The position numbers were made by a program, and so were the translations under genes. DNA of 64,000 nt. It comes from Diphasiastrum complanatum (Eukaryota > Streptophyta > Lycopodiopsida > Lycopodiales > Lycopodiaceae). The notes beneath the pieces are model-generated. The model saw only the letters and a list, made by a program, of their open reading frames with translations. It ran no database searches and was not told the DNA's origin. Position 1 is the first letter of the stretch. Each line of letters starts with the position of its first letter. Shown here in pieces: positions 1 through 11,440 of the stretch. Location: positions 39,009,800-39,073,799 of the forward strand of contig CM055092.1 of assembly GCA_029204225.1 (NCBI GenBank). The letters run 5' to 3'.

Positions 1-639
1 ACGCAGTGTTGGCTTGTGATTGCCATTCTTTAACAAACCCAAAGTCATAAATGGTGAGATTCTAGGGTGCGTTTCTCATATTGACTCCATAGCCCAATTG
101 TCGATAGGAGTTGGTTTGACCGTTTGCTGCATCTGAAGGGGAGTATAGAGTCTATAGTATCTTCTATCTTGCTTGTCTATCACTGCTCTGATTGTGGCTT
201 ATCAAGATTTGGCTCTACGGTCCTCATTGAGATTGTTGCTCTTAGCTTTGGGGATGTCTATGATTTCAAACTTGTGAAACTCTGTATCATCCTCATGGTC
301 TAATTGCCGACCATATCACTACTAGTAACAAGTATTTCCGAAGCCTATGCAAATGGTTCAGATGAAGATTAGACAGTCATTCAAAATCTAACCCTATTTT
401 ACCTCACTCGTTAAGTGATTTCTAGCTCATACACGAGTCAGGCTTGTACGTCCTATCGGTATCTCAAAAAGCCAGAGCTTACACGTGTGATCACTTATTC
501 ATTTCAGAGTTCCTTTGGCTATCTGGAAATTGTCGGTAGACCGTTAGGAATTTGCCTTGTCGATTGTCATTGAAAGTGCCTGTGATCATGAACGGCCTTA
601 TTTTCGACTCCATGCCCAATGGAACTTGAGCTGTAATTG
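1..639. other. No recognisable gene
   Basis: This stretch is of ordinary base composition with stops in every frame. The minus strand carries the continuation of the DUF7869-like fragment only down to about 660; beyond that I found no similarity to the longer copy near 43 kb, so a rearrangement junction probably lies near 650. No repeat, LTR or RNA gene was recognised. Confidence 0.5.
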
Positions 640-965
640 TGGTATAGACCGACTTCTGTTAGCATTTTCTATAATCCTTCAAATGGTTTGATTTTTATTT
701 TCTCTCACAGTGTTATAAGATTCTCACCAAATTCACATATTATTTTATGTACAATGGTAATTGTCAAATTTGAATTATTTCTAACATTAGGATACTTGAA
801 AAAGTCTTTAGATTCCAAAGTGTCGTTAAATACAAATCCTCCAACCAAATGAACTTGAATGAAATCGGTCTCATTTAAAACTTTCAACACCTTGACAAAG
901 TGAGCCATCAATATCTTTATTTTATCAATGCCATCAATGACCAAAAAAGAGAGAAATGACATGGA
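640..965 (-). pseudogene. Fragment of a DUF7869-like (transposase-type) protein
   Basis: The minus-strand frame contains VIDGIDK, FIQVHLVGG and NVRNNSNLTITIVHKI. It aligns by eye with the longer minus-strand copy near 43.3-43.9 kb (VIDGMDQ, FIQVHLVGA, NVRNDPNLTITIIYKI). The larger copy goes on to a GHTHDKIDEMFS block, characteristic of the plant DUF7869-type proteins that look like domesticated or mobile nucleases. Here similarity stops shortly after an ENKNQ motif at about 690-700, so only the central third of the domain survives. The fragment lies just downstream, on the same strand, of a methylase-like pseudogene. The DUF7869 name is recalled from motif memory, not from a search. Confidence 0.5.
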
Positions 966-1757
966 GACCCATTTTTTTCAGATTTTTTTAAAAAAATTTA
1001 AAAATTATCCATATTTAAAATGCTTCAAAAAAAAATCTGTAATATAAAAAAAATGTCGAAAATCAAGTATGCTACTAAAATTTTGTTAATAGATTTTGAT
1101 TAATAACTACAAATTAGCTTATATAAAATACTAATACTATATAAAATAAAACCATTGGACACACAACCACTAGAATAACTAAAAAATTCATTTTTGCTTA
1201 TTCAAAATAAAAGTTTGAATATTTTTTTTTGGATTTAAAAAATAAATAAATGATAATTCTTATATCAAGAAAAATATTTTTAAAATTTGGCAAAAAGTTT
1301 AATAGGTAAGTTTTGTATTTTTCAAATCTTAACTTATATTTCAAATATTTCTGTAAAGTCATTGAATATTTAAACATTACGTAATTGCAAATAAAATTAT
1401 TTTACAATAACCGAGATTACATGATTTGTGAAAAATTAAATCACCCTAAAAAGAATCTTTTTCTCTCTCTAAATCTATAACAATATTGTCTCCAAAAAAT
1501 ACTTATAAAAACACATCAAAAAATTTAGAATATTAAAAACCTAATAGTTCGTTGCAATTTTGATTTTGATAATGGTTATTAATCTTAAAATAAAATCTTG
1601 AACATTTTAATTTTTAGAAGATTTAAAATTGTTAATTTCTTATCAAATATTTTTTTTTATTACAAACAAATGTAAGACTATTAAATTAATCAAAAAGATT
1701 TCAAAACACAATATTTTCATAAATATTAAGACAATTTTCTAAATGAAAGAAAATTCA
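966..1757. other. AT-rich gene-free stretch
   Basis: Very AT-rich DNA with homopolymer A and T runs, lying between the methylase-like pseudogene and the DUF7869-like fragment. No coding signal or repeat unit was recognised. Confidence 0.6.
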
Positions 1758-3270
1758 TTACATCCAAAAATCATCGATGTCATTGACATCCTTTTCTTTT
1801 TCTGGAGAAGCCATTGTAGAGTCAAGTGACACATCTTCCAAAACTTCATCGACAACTGTAAAACAAGAACATCAACAGACTCCCATGTATCACCCACGTT
1901 CTCGCTACAAGAGGCTATGGTTTCTTGGACAGGGAAATTACTAAGTCTTCGTTATCTAAAATTGTTTCCTACCTCGACCAATTCATCTAGCAAAACTGAA
2001 AGAGATTTCATTCTCATTTTTACAAATTCAACTAAATTAGAATCTAAATCTACTACAACAACATGTCTGTTTTTCTGAAAACACATGCCCACTATCATTA
2101 AATAAAACTAAAATTCAATCAACTAGGTGAGAAAAAATATCAATTAATTAATTGTTGTGGCTTTTGGTAGGGACAAGCCATGAAATCCGTCACAACAACA
2201 CCCACCGCGATTTGCGACATGAATCGCGAGTTTAATTTTTTTTTAATTCGTCGCGGACGTCGAAAAAACACGTCGCCATATTTTTCGATTTCCGAACTCT
2301 GATTTTTGAATTTTTTACTTGGACGTCGCATTCCAACATGTCGGATTGCGATAGATTATGAAATTTTTGAAAATACGTCGGACGCCCATGTCAGAATCTG
2401 CGCGATATGTTATTATGCATCATTGGATTTTTGAGTTTCTTTGTCAGAGTTGAATACTGAAACAAGTTTCCAAAACTTGTCAGCCCGGAGGTGGTGTAGT
2501 GAAGCATGGAACGCTTGTCGTCCAGAGATAATAATAATGGTCATGTATTCTATTTCATTACAAAGTCGCACTTCACCCGGGTTTCTAACATTGGTCTTGT
2601 ACCTGAAATGGAATATTTAAATTAAAATAAATAAAAGATTTCAAATTTTCTAAGTTAAAATGATTGTCTATACTAAATTTAAAATAAAACTTTGAATTAA
2701 AGTCCGAATTAAAAATTTGTGAAGTTAAAAATTTACCACACAACATTCTCTATTCCTGCATTATAGAGTGGCAGATTATCCATGACCTAGAGTGTATCTG
2801 CTGACATCATGCTATCAGATCAGATATCTGTACTTCTAGGTAGACTGAAGCTTATTGCCAAGAAAAATGAAAAATAACAACTCTTTAAATAGGAGACGTT
2901 GTGACTTCAAGAAAACCTTGCATAAAACTATGGATTTCAACGAATTTGAAAAGAGAATCATCATTTAATGATTCCTTCATTTGAAATCCATATGGTATAT
3001 CGGCAATGCAGAGTGTATAGGGCCTTTTCTTTAAAAATTTAGAAGTCTCTCTACAATCGCCTCCTCGACTGTGTAGAAGCATGGTTGATCATCGATGTTT
3101 TTTGGGAGGTAGGTCTCTAGTGAATCCTCCTCCGCAATGGTCTCACCACGTGCTAGTCTCTCCATGTCCTTTTTTTCTACTTTTGCCTTCAAAATATGTC
3201 TCTTGGATTGCTCTAGAAGGACTTTATTTTTCTTATCTTCGGGAGAGTGAAAAAGAAAAAGCTATGCCTA
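1758..3270 (-). pseudogene. Decayed DNA-methylase-like gene
   Basis: Pieced from several minus-strand frames. The N-terminal piece (about 3050-3270) contains ERLARGETIAEED and FYTVEEAIVER. After a frameshift near 3040 comes TLCIADIPYG, where DIPYG resembles the DPPY catalytic motif IV of amino-methyltransferases (N6-adenine/N4-cytosine). FKFVEIHSFMQGFLEVTTSP and a FHFSWQ block follow, then INxAxE-like remnants near 2730-2760. The C-terminal piece (1758-2100) has HVVVVDLDSNLVEFVKMRM and ends in an acidic tail with DIDDFWM before the stop at 1758. Stops, at least two frameshifts and an unrelated 2140-2400 block show that it is dead. The family assignment is inference from motif pattern; the association with the downstream DUF7869-like fragment may mean both came from one mobile cassette. 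Confidence 0.4.
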
Positions 3271-3521
3271 ACATAGCTGATATAAAGTCTAAAACATAAT
3301 AAAAAAAAAAACAATTAAGAAAGATTTGTGCTAAGTATGGGTGAAGTAAATATCATTTCTCTAAACAATATCAAAAATGGAGTCAAGGATTCATTTCGAC
3401 TACTCAGAGGATAAAGCCTCTGGCACTCTTTGAAATCGATCTGCATGCAATGCTTGAAGAATCAGAGAAAATCAATAGATGATCTTGTAGTCATTGTGCA
3501 CATGTCAATTAATGATGTGTG

Positions 3522-4345
3522 TGTTAAATATCACTTCCAACTTGTTGCATCTTGTAGATCTCAAGTTATTTGAGCTTGATAGGATCTCACACGTGTGGAG
3601 TTTGTTCCCACGTGTGAAATAATGTACATAAGTCATTTTTATTAAGTTAGATTGGTTTTAGCTCGATCTACACTAGTGTGAAATTGACCTTCGAGTAGAA
3701 TCTTGAAAATGGTCAAATTGGTCAAACTTTTTATAAATAGATTGGACTTCCATGTGAATGAGTTATTACTCACACATGTCAAGATACCATTCACACGTGT
3801 GGATAAGCTTCCAGATGATAAGATAGGAAGATCTCATTAGATCCTATTTTATAGGAAATATTCCAATAAATGTGGAAGACTAGCTTTTTGTTTTTTAGCC
3901 AAAGAGAATAGTCAACTTTGGAAAATGAGCACATATGACTCCCATTGGTGGATCTGAATGACTAGGCACTCTTCACATGTGTGAAGACCTGCTGGACAGT
4001 ACACAGCTCGTGGATGTACTTGATCTATAAAGAGATCATCCAAATCAGTAACAAATTAATGTGACATTGGCAAATTCTATTTTTGTTGAGATTTCCACAC
4101 TTGTCTTGAGTTTTGATGAATGAAATGCATTTGCATCTTAATGTACTTTACTCTCTGTAAATAGGCCATACAGGTACTTTCCTCCACACGTGTGAGGCCG
4201 CTCATCCATGTTTTTGATCATTTGATCAATTGCTCTTGCTTAAATCATAGTGTAAAGCATCTACATCAAGATCTAACAAGCAATCAATAACTCTTAATGA
4301 TTGATAGTACAATTAATATTTTTCCTTTTTCTCTGAAAATTGACA
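3522..4345 (+). repeat. 5' LTR of Copia-1
   Basis: Begins TGTTAAATATC and ends GAAAATTGACA directly before the PBS. It matches 8885-9736 over its full length with roughly 4% mismatch in the first 250 bases (counted by eye). It lacks a 28-bp segment that the 3' LTR carries near 9640-9667. TATA-like sequences lie at 3731-3739 and 4025-4031. It carries many copies of the palindrome CACACGTGTG or near versions (3588-3597, 3607-3616, 3792-3801, 4185-4194). Confidence 0.92.
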
Positions 4346-4358
4346 TGGTATCAGAGCC
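4346..4358 (+). other. Primer binding site of Copia-1 (initiator-Met tRNA)
   Basis: TGGTATCAGAGCC follows the LTR end without a gap. It is the standard complement of the 3' end of plant initiator methionine tRNA used by most copia elements to start minus-strand synthesis. Confidence 0.93.
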
Positions 4359-4928
4359 AAGTCTAAGAGTGATCTAAATGATTAATAGTACTTGAGAAAT
4401 CATTGTTTTTGAGTTCTAATTGAGAGAGCGAGTTCAAAGAGAGAAGTAACATCATTGTTTTTGGTCAAGATCGATTTGTGGGCTGTTGAAGTATTGTCCA
4501 CACGTGTGAAACCATACAAAAACCTTCAAATTAACTTCCATAAGTGTCTTTGATCCAAAAAAGTGCATACTAGTCCAAAATTCAAGGTTTTTAGTGCATT
4601 GTCTAGATCTAGGTTCAATCTATTAAATGTTAATGATCAAATAGTGATTTGAGTCATTGAAGTAATTCATTTTGAAGCATTAGGTCAAATCTTTAAGGCT
4701 GATTTGTTCATATCTTAAGTGTGTGTGGAATATCAAACCAATTTGAACTAGAATCAATTTCTTTGTGGAGTGAATTGCTAGGATATTAGTAATTGATCTA
4801 TTATACCATCATCCAAGTTGAACTAGGATTGATTGGGCCGAGATTAGAAGCTTCTTGAAAGCTAGAAATCTATCTTAGATCACACCTTATCAAGAGAACT
4901 TTGAGTGTCTCATAGGCTTTCATTCAAA

Positions 4929-7160
4929 ATGACATCCATGGGTGGATATATGTTAGAATCTAGTGAGAAACTAACTTCCACAAACTATTCCATTTGGAAA
5001 GTAAGAATGGAATCACTACTAGTGGTTCATGATCTCTTTGATATTGTCTTAGAGTTGAGGAAGAGCCTCAAGCTCCCCAAGAACAACTAAAACACAAGAA
5101 GAGAGTTAGATTAGCCCTACATTGCTTGAACTTAAATGTAAGCAATGACCTCTTGAAGGAGGTGGCTTCTTGTACCACATCAAAAGAGGCTTGGGATTCA
5201 CTAAAGAATATTTATGAATCCAATAACACTTCAAGAGTGCTTATGCTAAGAAACTTGATCTTGCAACCATGAGGGGAAGTGGAGAAAATGGACAAGAGTA
5301 TGTCCTAAGGATAAAATCCTTGAACAAAGAATTGGGATCTATAGGAGAGAAGATCCAAGATAATGAACTAGTACAAGTAACCTTGAATGGATTAGGAGAT
5401 GAGTTCTCTAATCTAGTTCAATCTTTTGCCATTCAAGACCAACTTCCATCAATTGAGAAATTGCATAATTTTCTTGTGGCCGAGGAGAGTAGGATTCTAC
5501 ACCTCAAAACAAGAATGGGGTCCTTATCACTACATAATGGTGATGAGAAAGCAAACTTCACATCTAAAGACAAGAAGAAGTCTCATCCTTTCAAGAAGAT
5601 CCAAGGCAAGGAGGCCGAGGCAAAGGATGGAGCATCTACCTCCAAAGGGAAGCAAAAGAACAAAGCAAAGTTGAAGTGTTTCTTTTGTGGGAAGAAAGGA
5701 CACTTTGCTTCCGAATGCTATAAGAAGAAGAATGCACAAGGGAGTGAAGATCAAGGGGAGGAGGAAGAGGATGGATTCAACACATCCTTGATGGTAGCAC
5801 CTACACTAACATCAAGCCAAGAATCATGGTGGATTGATAGTGGGGCTAGTTTCCACATGTCATTCAACAAGCATTATTTCTCTTATCTACTTTCTTGTAA
5901 TGATTCTAAGAAATCAATCTACACAGCTAGTGATCAAGAATGCAAGATAGATGGCATAGGATCTATTCCATTATGCTTAGGATCAAATAAAAGGATAGAT
6001 CTTGATAATGTTTTGTATGTTCCATCCATTACAAAAAACTTGCTTAGTGTTGGTCAACTAATGGACAATGGACTAGATGTACATTTCAAGAATGGAGTGT
6101 GTTCAATCTTGAAAAATAATAAGTGCATAGCTAGTGGCATTAATCAAGGAAGGCTTTTCAAGTTGGATGCTAATGTGGCTATTGAAAGTGTGAATATGGT
6201 TAGGGAGGAGTCAACTCAAGTGGAGCTTTGGCACAAAAGATTGGGCCATCCTAATCTTCAATCAATGGAATCCATGGCATCAAAGGAGCTGTCTCTCGTC
6301 CTATCAAAAGCCTTCAAGAAGTGTGGCAAAGTGTGTGAGGCATGTGGCCTTGCAAAGTCACACAAGACTTTCTACAAGAGATCTTTAACAAGATCTACCT
6401 CACCTTTAGATCTTATCCATTTGGATGTACATACTTTCTCTCATGAAAGTAATGGAGGAGCTTCAATGTATGTGACCTTTATTGATGATTGTACTGGATA
6501 CACTTGGATTGAATTATTGCCTAAGAAAAGCCTTGTATATGAAGCTTTTGTAAAGTTTAAGTCTCTAGTGGAAAAGCAACTTAGTTCTTGCATTAAAGTT
6601 CTAAGATGTGATAATGGAGAAGAGTATATCTCCAACAAGATGAGAGACTTTTGTGAGATCAATGGCATTAAGAAAGAACTCACTTGTCCTTACACCCCCA
6701 ACAAAATGGGGTGGCCGAGAGGAAAAATAGGAGTCTTTGTGAATGTGCAAAATCTTTAAGACTTGATGCATCTCTACCCATCACTTTTTTGGGGGAGCCA
6801 TAACTTGTGCTAATTACTTATGTAATAGGCTTCCTAGTAGTGCTATTGGTGGGATCTCACCATTTCAAGCTTTGTTTGGCAGTAAGCCCAATGTAAAAGA
6901 TTTTAAAGTGTTTGGATGTATATGTTATGTCCACATTCCTTTGGAAACAAGAAGGAAAGAATATGCAACTTCCTTCAAAGGAATATTTGTAGGCTATAGT
7001 GAAAATAGCAAAGGATACAGGATATTTGATCCTATTTCAAAGAAAGGAAAAGCTAGCAAGGATGTCTTGTTTGATGAATCTCAAACTTACAAGTTGTCCC
7101 CAAATTCATCTAATCTTTTAGGTGATGAGATCTTGCAACACCCGAGGAGGAGCCCCTGAA
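4929..7160 (+). pseudogene. Copia-1 GAG-protease-integrase region, broken
   Basis: Encodes the structural and first enzymatic parts of the copia polyprotein. The start at 4929 gives MTSMGGYMLE, matching the gag starts of Copia-2 (MATSSGYMLE) and Copia-3 (MGSAGAYLLE). GAG is interrupted at 5088 and resumes in another frame up to a zinc knuckle CFFCGKKGHFASEC (5677-5718, CX2CX4HX4C). The aspartic protease DSGAS lies at 5836-5850. The pre-integrase motif LWHKRLGHP is near 6224, and the integrase core follows with HLDVH, RCDNGEEYI and a disrupted NGVAER-type end. One missing C at about 6693-6705 shifts the frame just before the catalytic Glu region. The integrase C-terminus (VFGCICY, GIFVGYS) reads in a third frame at 6872-7159. 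No LTR-to-LTR reading frame exists. Confidence 0.88.
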
Positions 7161-8871
7161 AATAATCTTTTGGAAGATCAAAATCAAGTGCCAAAGGAGC
7201 TGAGAAGATCCACAAGGAGCAAGGCCGAGCCTTCAAGGCTCACATACTTTGAGAATAGAAAGCAAAGGGAAGCCACATCTCCTTCTACCTCTTACTCTTT
7301 TCTAACCACAATGCTTGAAGAGCCATCATGTTATTAAGATGCACGTAGATCACAAGTTTGGAGAGATGCAATGCAAGTAGAGTTTGATGCTTTGATAGAT
7401 AATCAAACTTGGAATCTTGTACACCTTCCATATGGGAAGAAGCCACTTGCATGTAAGTGGATCTATAGATTAAAGTACAATCAAGATGGATCTATAAGTA
7501 AGTACAAAGCTAGATTGGTTGCTAAGGGGTTTCTTCAAACTAAAGGCATAGATTATGAAGAAACATTTGCTCCTATAGCAAAACTTGTAACCATTAGATT
7601 GATCATTTGTATTGCTACTTTATTCAAGTGGAATCTCTATCAAATGGATGTGACAAATGCTTTTTTGAGTGGCTACTTGGAGGAGGAAATATACATGTTG
7701 CAACCCGAGGGCTTCATCAAGGATGGTGAGGAGGACAAGGTTTGACACTTAAGGAAGAGCTTATATGGCTTGAAGCAAGCACCTAGAGCTTGGTACTCTA
7801 GGTTGCATGATTTTCTCTACTCTCTTGGCTTTGTGATTAGCTCTTATGACCCTTCTTTGTACATCAAATGTAATGATGGAAAGATCATCATTTTAGTACT
7901 TTATGTTGATGATATCATATTGATAGGAAATGATGGTGAAAACATAAGAAATGTTAAAGTTTCCTTGTCTAGTGAATTCAAGATGGTAGATCTAGGACTT
8001 CTTAAGTTCATACTTGGAATAGAAGTTACTAGAGGTAGTGATTTTACTTCTATAAGTCAATCAAAGTATGCTACTTCCATTCTTGAGAGGTTTGGCATGA
8101 AAGATTGTAAAGGGATTAACATCCCTATGGAGCAAACTTGTAAAGTTACTAATGATTGTGATGAAGCATCATTTGAGGACATCACACTCTTTAGGAAGCT
8201 AATAGGCTCGTTAATCTATTTGACAATCACTAGACTAGATTTGAGTTATAGTGTACGCAAGTTAAGTCAATATATGCAAGGTCCCTTGATGCACCATTGG
8301 AAAAGTGCCAAGAGAGTGCTTAGATATGTCTCTTCTACTAGATTTTTTGGCATTCTCTATCAAGGATCTAACTTGTACTTGAGAGCATTTTCGGATTCAG
8401 ATTTTGCAGGAGATAAGATGGATAGAAGATCCATAAGTGCATTTGTCATTTTTCTTTGTGGAGGAGTGATATCTTGGCTTTCCAAAAAGTAAGATACAAT
8501 TTTTCTTTCCTCTTGTGAAGCCGAGTACAAGGCATTGACTTCAACAACCAAAGAACTCCTATGGCTAAGAAGACTTTTGGTGGAGCTTCAAGTGCTAAAG
8601 GCCAAGGAGGTCCCTTGCATCTATTGTGACAAACAAGCTTCTCAAAAAATTGCTACCAATATATGATCTTCCATGCTAGAACAAAGCATATTGAGATAGC
8701 TCATCACTTTGTGGGGAGAAGGTGCAATCCAAGGAGGTTCAACTTCATCATGTGCGTTCATCCGAGTGCATAGCTGATATCTTAACCAATCCTTTGGCTA
8801 AAGATTCATTTTTCAAGTTAAGAAATGCTCTTGGAGTTGTAGATATGTGTACATTAGACTTACCAAGTTAG
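7161..8871 (+). pseudogene. Copia-1 reverse transcriptase-RNase H region, broken
   Basis: RT begins around the TWNLV and KWIYRLKYNQDG motifs (7400-7490) and has the YKARLVAKG motif and the catalytic YVDD at 7902-7913. LYGLKQAPRAWY is complete. RNase H carries AFSDSDFAGD near 8390, LSSCEAEYKAL near 8510 and a degenerate C-terminus. A TGA at about 7743 replaces an expected Cys codon before HLRKSLYGLKQ, and a TAA at about 8490 replaces the expected Gln in SKKQDT. Further small indels occur after 8650. The polyprotein ends at the TAG at 8869-8871, next to the polypurine tract, as expected for copia. Confidence 0.88.
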
Positions 8872-8884
8872 AAGTGAGGAGGAG
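8871..8884 (+). other. Polypurine tract of Copia-1
   Basis: GAAGTGAGGAGGAG lies immediately before the 3' LTR start. Its position and purine content fit the primer for plus-strand DNA synthesis. Confidence 0.85.
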
Positions 8885-9736
8885 TCTTAAAATATCACTT
8901 CCAACTTGTTGTATCTTGTAGATCTCAAGTTATTTGAGCTTGATAGGATCTCACACGTGTGGAGTCTATTCCCACATGTGAAAGAATGTACATAAGTCAT
9001 TTTTATTAAGTTAGATTGGTTTTAGCTTGATCTACACTAGTGTGAAATTGACCTTTGAATAGAATCTTGAAAATGGTCAAATTGGTCAAACTTTTTGTAA
9101 ATAGATTGGACTTCCATGTGAATGAGTTATTACTCACACATGTCAAGATACCATTCACACATGTGGATAAGCTTCTAGAAGATAAGATAGGAATATTCCA
9201 TTAGATCCTATTTTATAGGAAATATTCCTATAAATGTGGAAGACTAGCTTTTTGTTTTCTAGCCAAAGATAATAGTCAACTTTGGAAAATGAGTACATAT
9301 AAGTCCCATTGGTGGATCTGAATGACTAGGCACTCTTCACACGTGTGAAGACCTGCTGGACAGTACACAGCTCATGGATGTACTTGATCTATAAAGAGAT
9401 CAACCAAATCAATAACAAGTTGATGTGACATTGGCAAATTCTAGTTTTGTTGAGATTTCCACATTTGTCTTGAGTTTTGATGAATGAAATGCATTTGAAT
9501 CTTAATGTACTTTACTCTCTGTAAACAGGCCATACAGGTACTGTCCTCCACACGTGTGAGGCCGCTCATCCATGTTTTTGATCATTTGATCCATTGTTCT
9601 TGCTTAAATCATAGTGTAAAGCATCTAGATCAAGATCTAACATCTAGTACTTGATAGATCTTTGGATTAAGCAATCAATAACTCTTAATGATTGATAGTA
9701 CAATCAATATTTGTTCTTTTTCTCTGAAAATTGACT
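8885..9736 (+). repeat. 3' LTR of Copia-1
   Basis: Full-length match to the 5' LTR. It is 28 bp longer because of an inserted or retained segment around 9640-9667. It contains a perfect 16-bp palindrome CTTCACACGTGTGAAG at 9335-9350; the 5' LTR has a one-base variant of the same site. The terminal bases have mutated from TG...CA. Confidence 0.92.
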
Positions 9737-9741
9737 GTATG

Positions 9742-10013
9742 ATCTTGAATGCAAATGTGTCCGTTGTTATTCGTGTGTCTGATTCTCCCATTCATTTCAA
9801 TTCCGCACATTGGTTGAATTTGTTGAATGCTATATTAATTTACATAAACGTAGGTCAGCAGTGCCTGACTACATTCTGGAGGATTGTAGGAGTGATTCAG
9901 CTGGCAGTGTCCAACGATCGCATCTGAACTCCATTTGAATTGCATTGGATCGTGGTTGCTTCGCTTTCTCGACTGTTTCGCGACCGCAAATTCTCATCAG
10001 TGGTATCAGAGCC
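9742..10013 (+). mobile_element. LTR end and PBS of a second copia element
   Basis: TGGTATCAGAGCC at 10001-10013 is an initiator-Met PBS. The sequence before it (9742-9999) is therefore likely the 3' part of a 5' LTR. I found no partner LTR downstream. After the PBS comes about 280 bp of leader-like sequence and then a jump into late RT coding sequence at about 10300, implying a deletion of most of gag-pol, or a junction between unrelated elements. Confidence 0.6.
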
Positions 10014-10299
10014 TACCTACCTATTTATTGTCATAATCTGACGTAGCCAAGAAGCTATCAAATCTAGGAGGCCAATCATTCAGACAAACAACCATCAACA
10101 AGAGAACAGACTCTAGAAGCAATGGCTTCAATCAACAGCATGCAGAGCAAGATCTGCACAATTATTGATTCCTCAAGCGTGCGAGACAAGTTCTGTGAGC
10201 AGGATCCATAGTGATCCACAAGTCCACTAGTAAGCGAGACATCCACTCGTGAGAGAACTGTATTTCTCTCATGCCAACGCACTACGTGGATCTGCATGT

Positions 10300-11036
10300 A
10301 GTGCACCAATGGAAAATATAGTAAAAGTTCCTAATAGGGGAGATGAAAGATCCTTCAAGGACATCACTCTCTTTAGTAGTCTTATTGGCTCCTTGATATG
10401 GCGTACTATCACTAGACTTGACTTGAGCTATTGTGTGCACAAGTTGAGTCAATCTATGCAAGATCCAAAGATCCATCATTGGAAGATGGCCAAGAGAGCT
10501 ATAAGGTACATATCTTCATCTCATGATTATGGTTTTCTTTATAAAAGTGAGATCTATCCATCCTTGGCTACTCGGATTCGGATTTTGCTAGTGATAAGGT
10601 GGATCGAAAATCCACAAGTGCATATACTATATTTCTTGGAGGTAATCTCATAGCTTGGCTTTCCAAAAAGCAAGATACTATCTCTCTTTCTTCATGTGAG
10701 GCCGAGTATAAAGCACTCACTACATCAACAAAAGAAGTGCTTTGGAAGAAGAGGATATTATTGGAGCTAAAGTGCACCAAGGAGGATGATCTACCATTGA
10801 TCTATTGTGCAACATCTCAGCCCAAGCCCTTGCCAATAATCCAATTTTTCATGCAAGGAGCAAGCACTTCGAAGTTGCACATCACTTCGTGAGAGAGAAG
10901 CTTATTGGAAGAGAGATCCATTTGGAGCATATTGATTCATCTTCATGTATTGCCGATCTACTCACCAAGCTACTCAAGAGTTCTTTCATCAAACATAGAT
11001 CCAATCTTGGAATGATTCCAACATCCATGCTTTTCT
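10300..11036 (+). pseudogene. Copia RT-RNase H 3' fragment
   Basis: Starts in late RT (GDERSFKDITLFSSLIGSL and TRLDLSYCVHKLSQ) and proceeds through RNase H (MDRKSTSAYTIFLGG, SLSSCEAEYKALT, HFEVAHHFVRE, IADLLTKLL) to a stop at 11036-11038. There are two frameshifts, near 10590 and 10810. The sequence is closest to the Copia-1 and Copia-2 lineage by motif wording. A purine-rich AGGAG and TGTGAAAAACA just after it (11055-11068) look like a polypurine tract and LTR start. Confidence 0.82.
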
Positions 11037-11058
11037 AGATTAGATATCTTTTTAGGAG

Positions 11059-11440
11059 TGTGAAAAACATAAAAATTTATCTATGTTGACTTTAGGGGTG
11101 TCATAAATTTTTGTAGTCAAGCATCTTGATGTCATTAGTTGATAGGGCCATTTTTGGCTTTACAGGTCAAATAGTCAAGTACACATGTTTTAATATCATT
11201 AGCCAAAAGTCAATTATGATGTACCTCGAGCTAGTTAGGTTGTTTACAAGTGTCAAAGTTAGATTTGATGAGTGATCAAAGTCAATGTGCTGGCAAAGAG
11301 TCAAGGGTCCAATCATAAGTGAAAGATTTGTTAGATGGGTCCAATCAAAATCAAGGGATGATGAATCACTCATCCAATAGGATTAGAGAGGTGCTAAAAA
11401 AGGGGTCCAATAGGAATTACATCAATGATCCTATCAGCTT
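11059..11440 (+). other. Possible truncated 3' LTR
   Basis: TGTGAAAAACA follows TTTAGGAG, a plausible polypurine tract, so this may be the LTR of the preceding copia fragment. It does not match the sequence before the PBS at 10001, so the pair cannot be confirmed. No coding signal is present. Confidence 0.35.

Larger units (their letters stand above)
3522..9736 (+). mobile_element. Ty1/copia LTR retrotransposon (Copia-1), nearly complete
   Basis: Two homologous LTRs (3522-4345 and 8885-9736) flank a PBS, a gag-pol region in copia order (GAG, PR, IN, RT, RH) and a polypurine tract. The 5-bp flanks are GTGTG (3517-3521) and GTATG (9737-9741), a target-site duplication with one mismatch. LTR starts and ends follow TG...CA, but the 3' LTR has TC at its start and CT at its end, both single-base changes. 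Pol is broken by frameshifts near 5090 and 6705 and by stops at about 7743 and 8490, so the copy is not autonomous. Confidence 0.9.

Noticed and set aside
9742-10001. Possible 5' LTR pairing with the sequence after 11059
   Set aside because: The two segments do not align by eye, so they cannot be called an LTR pair of one element.
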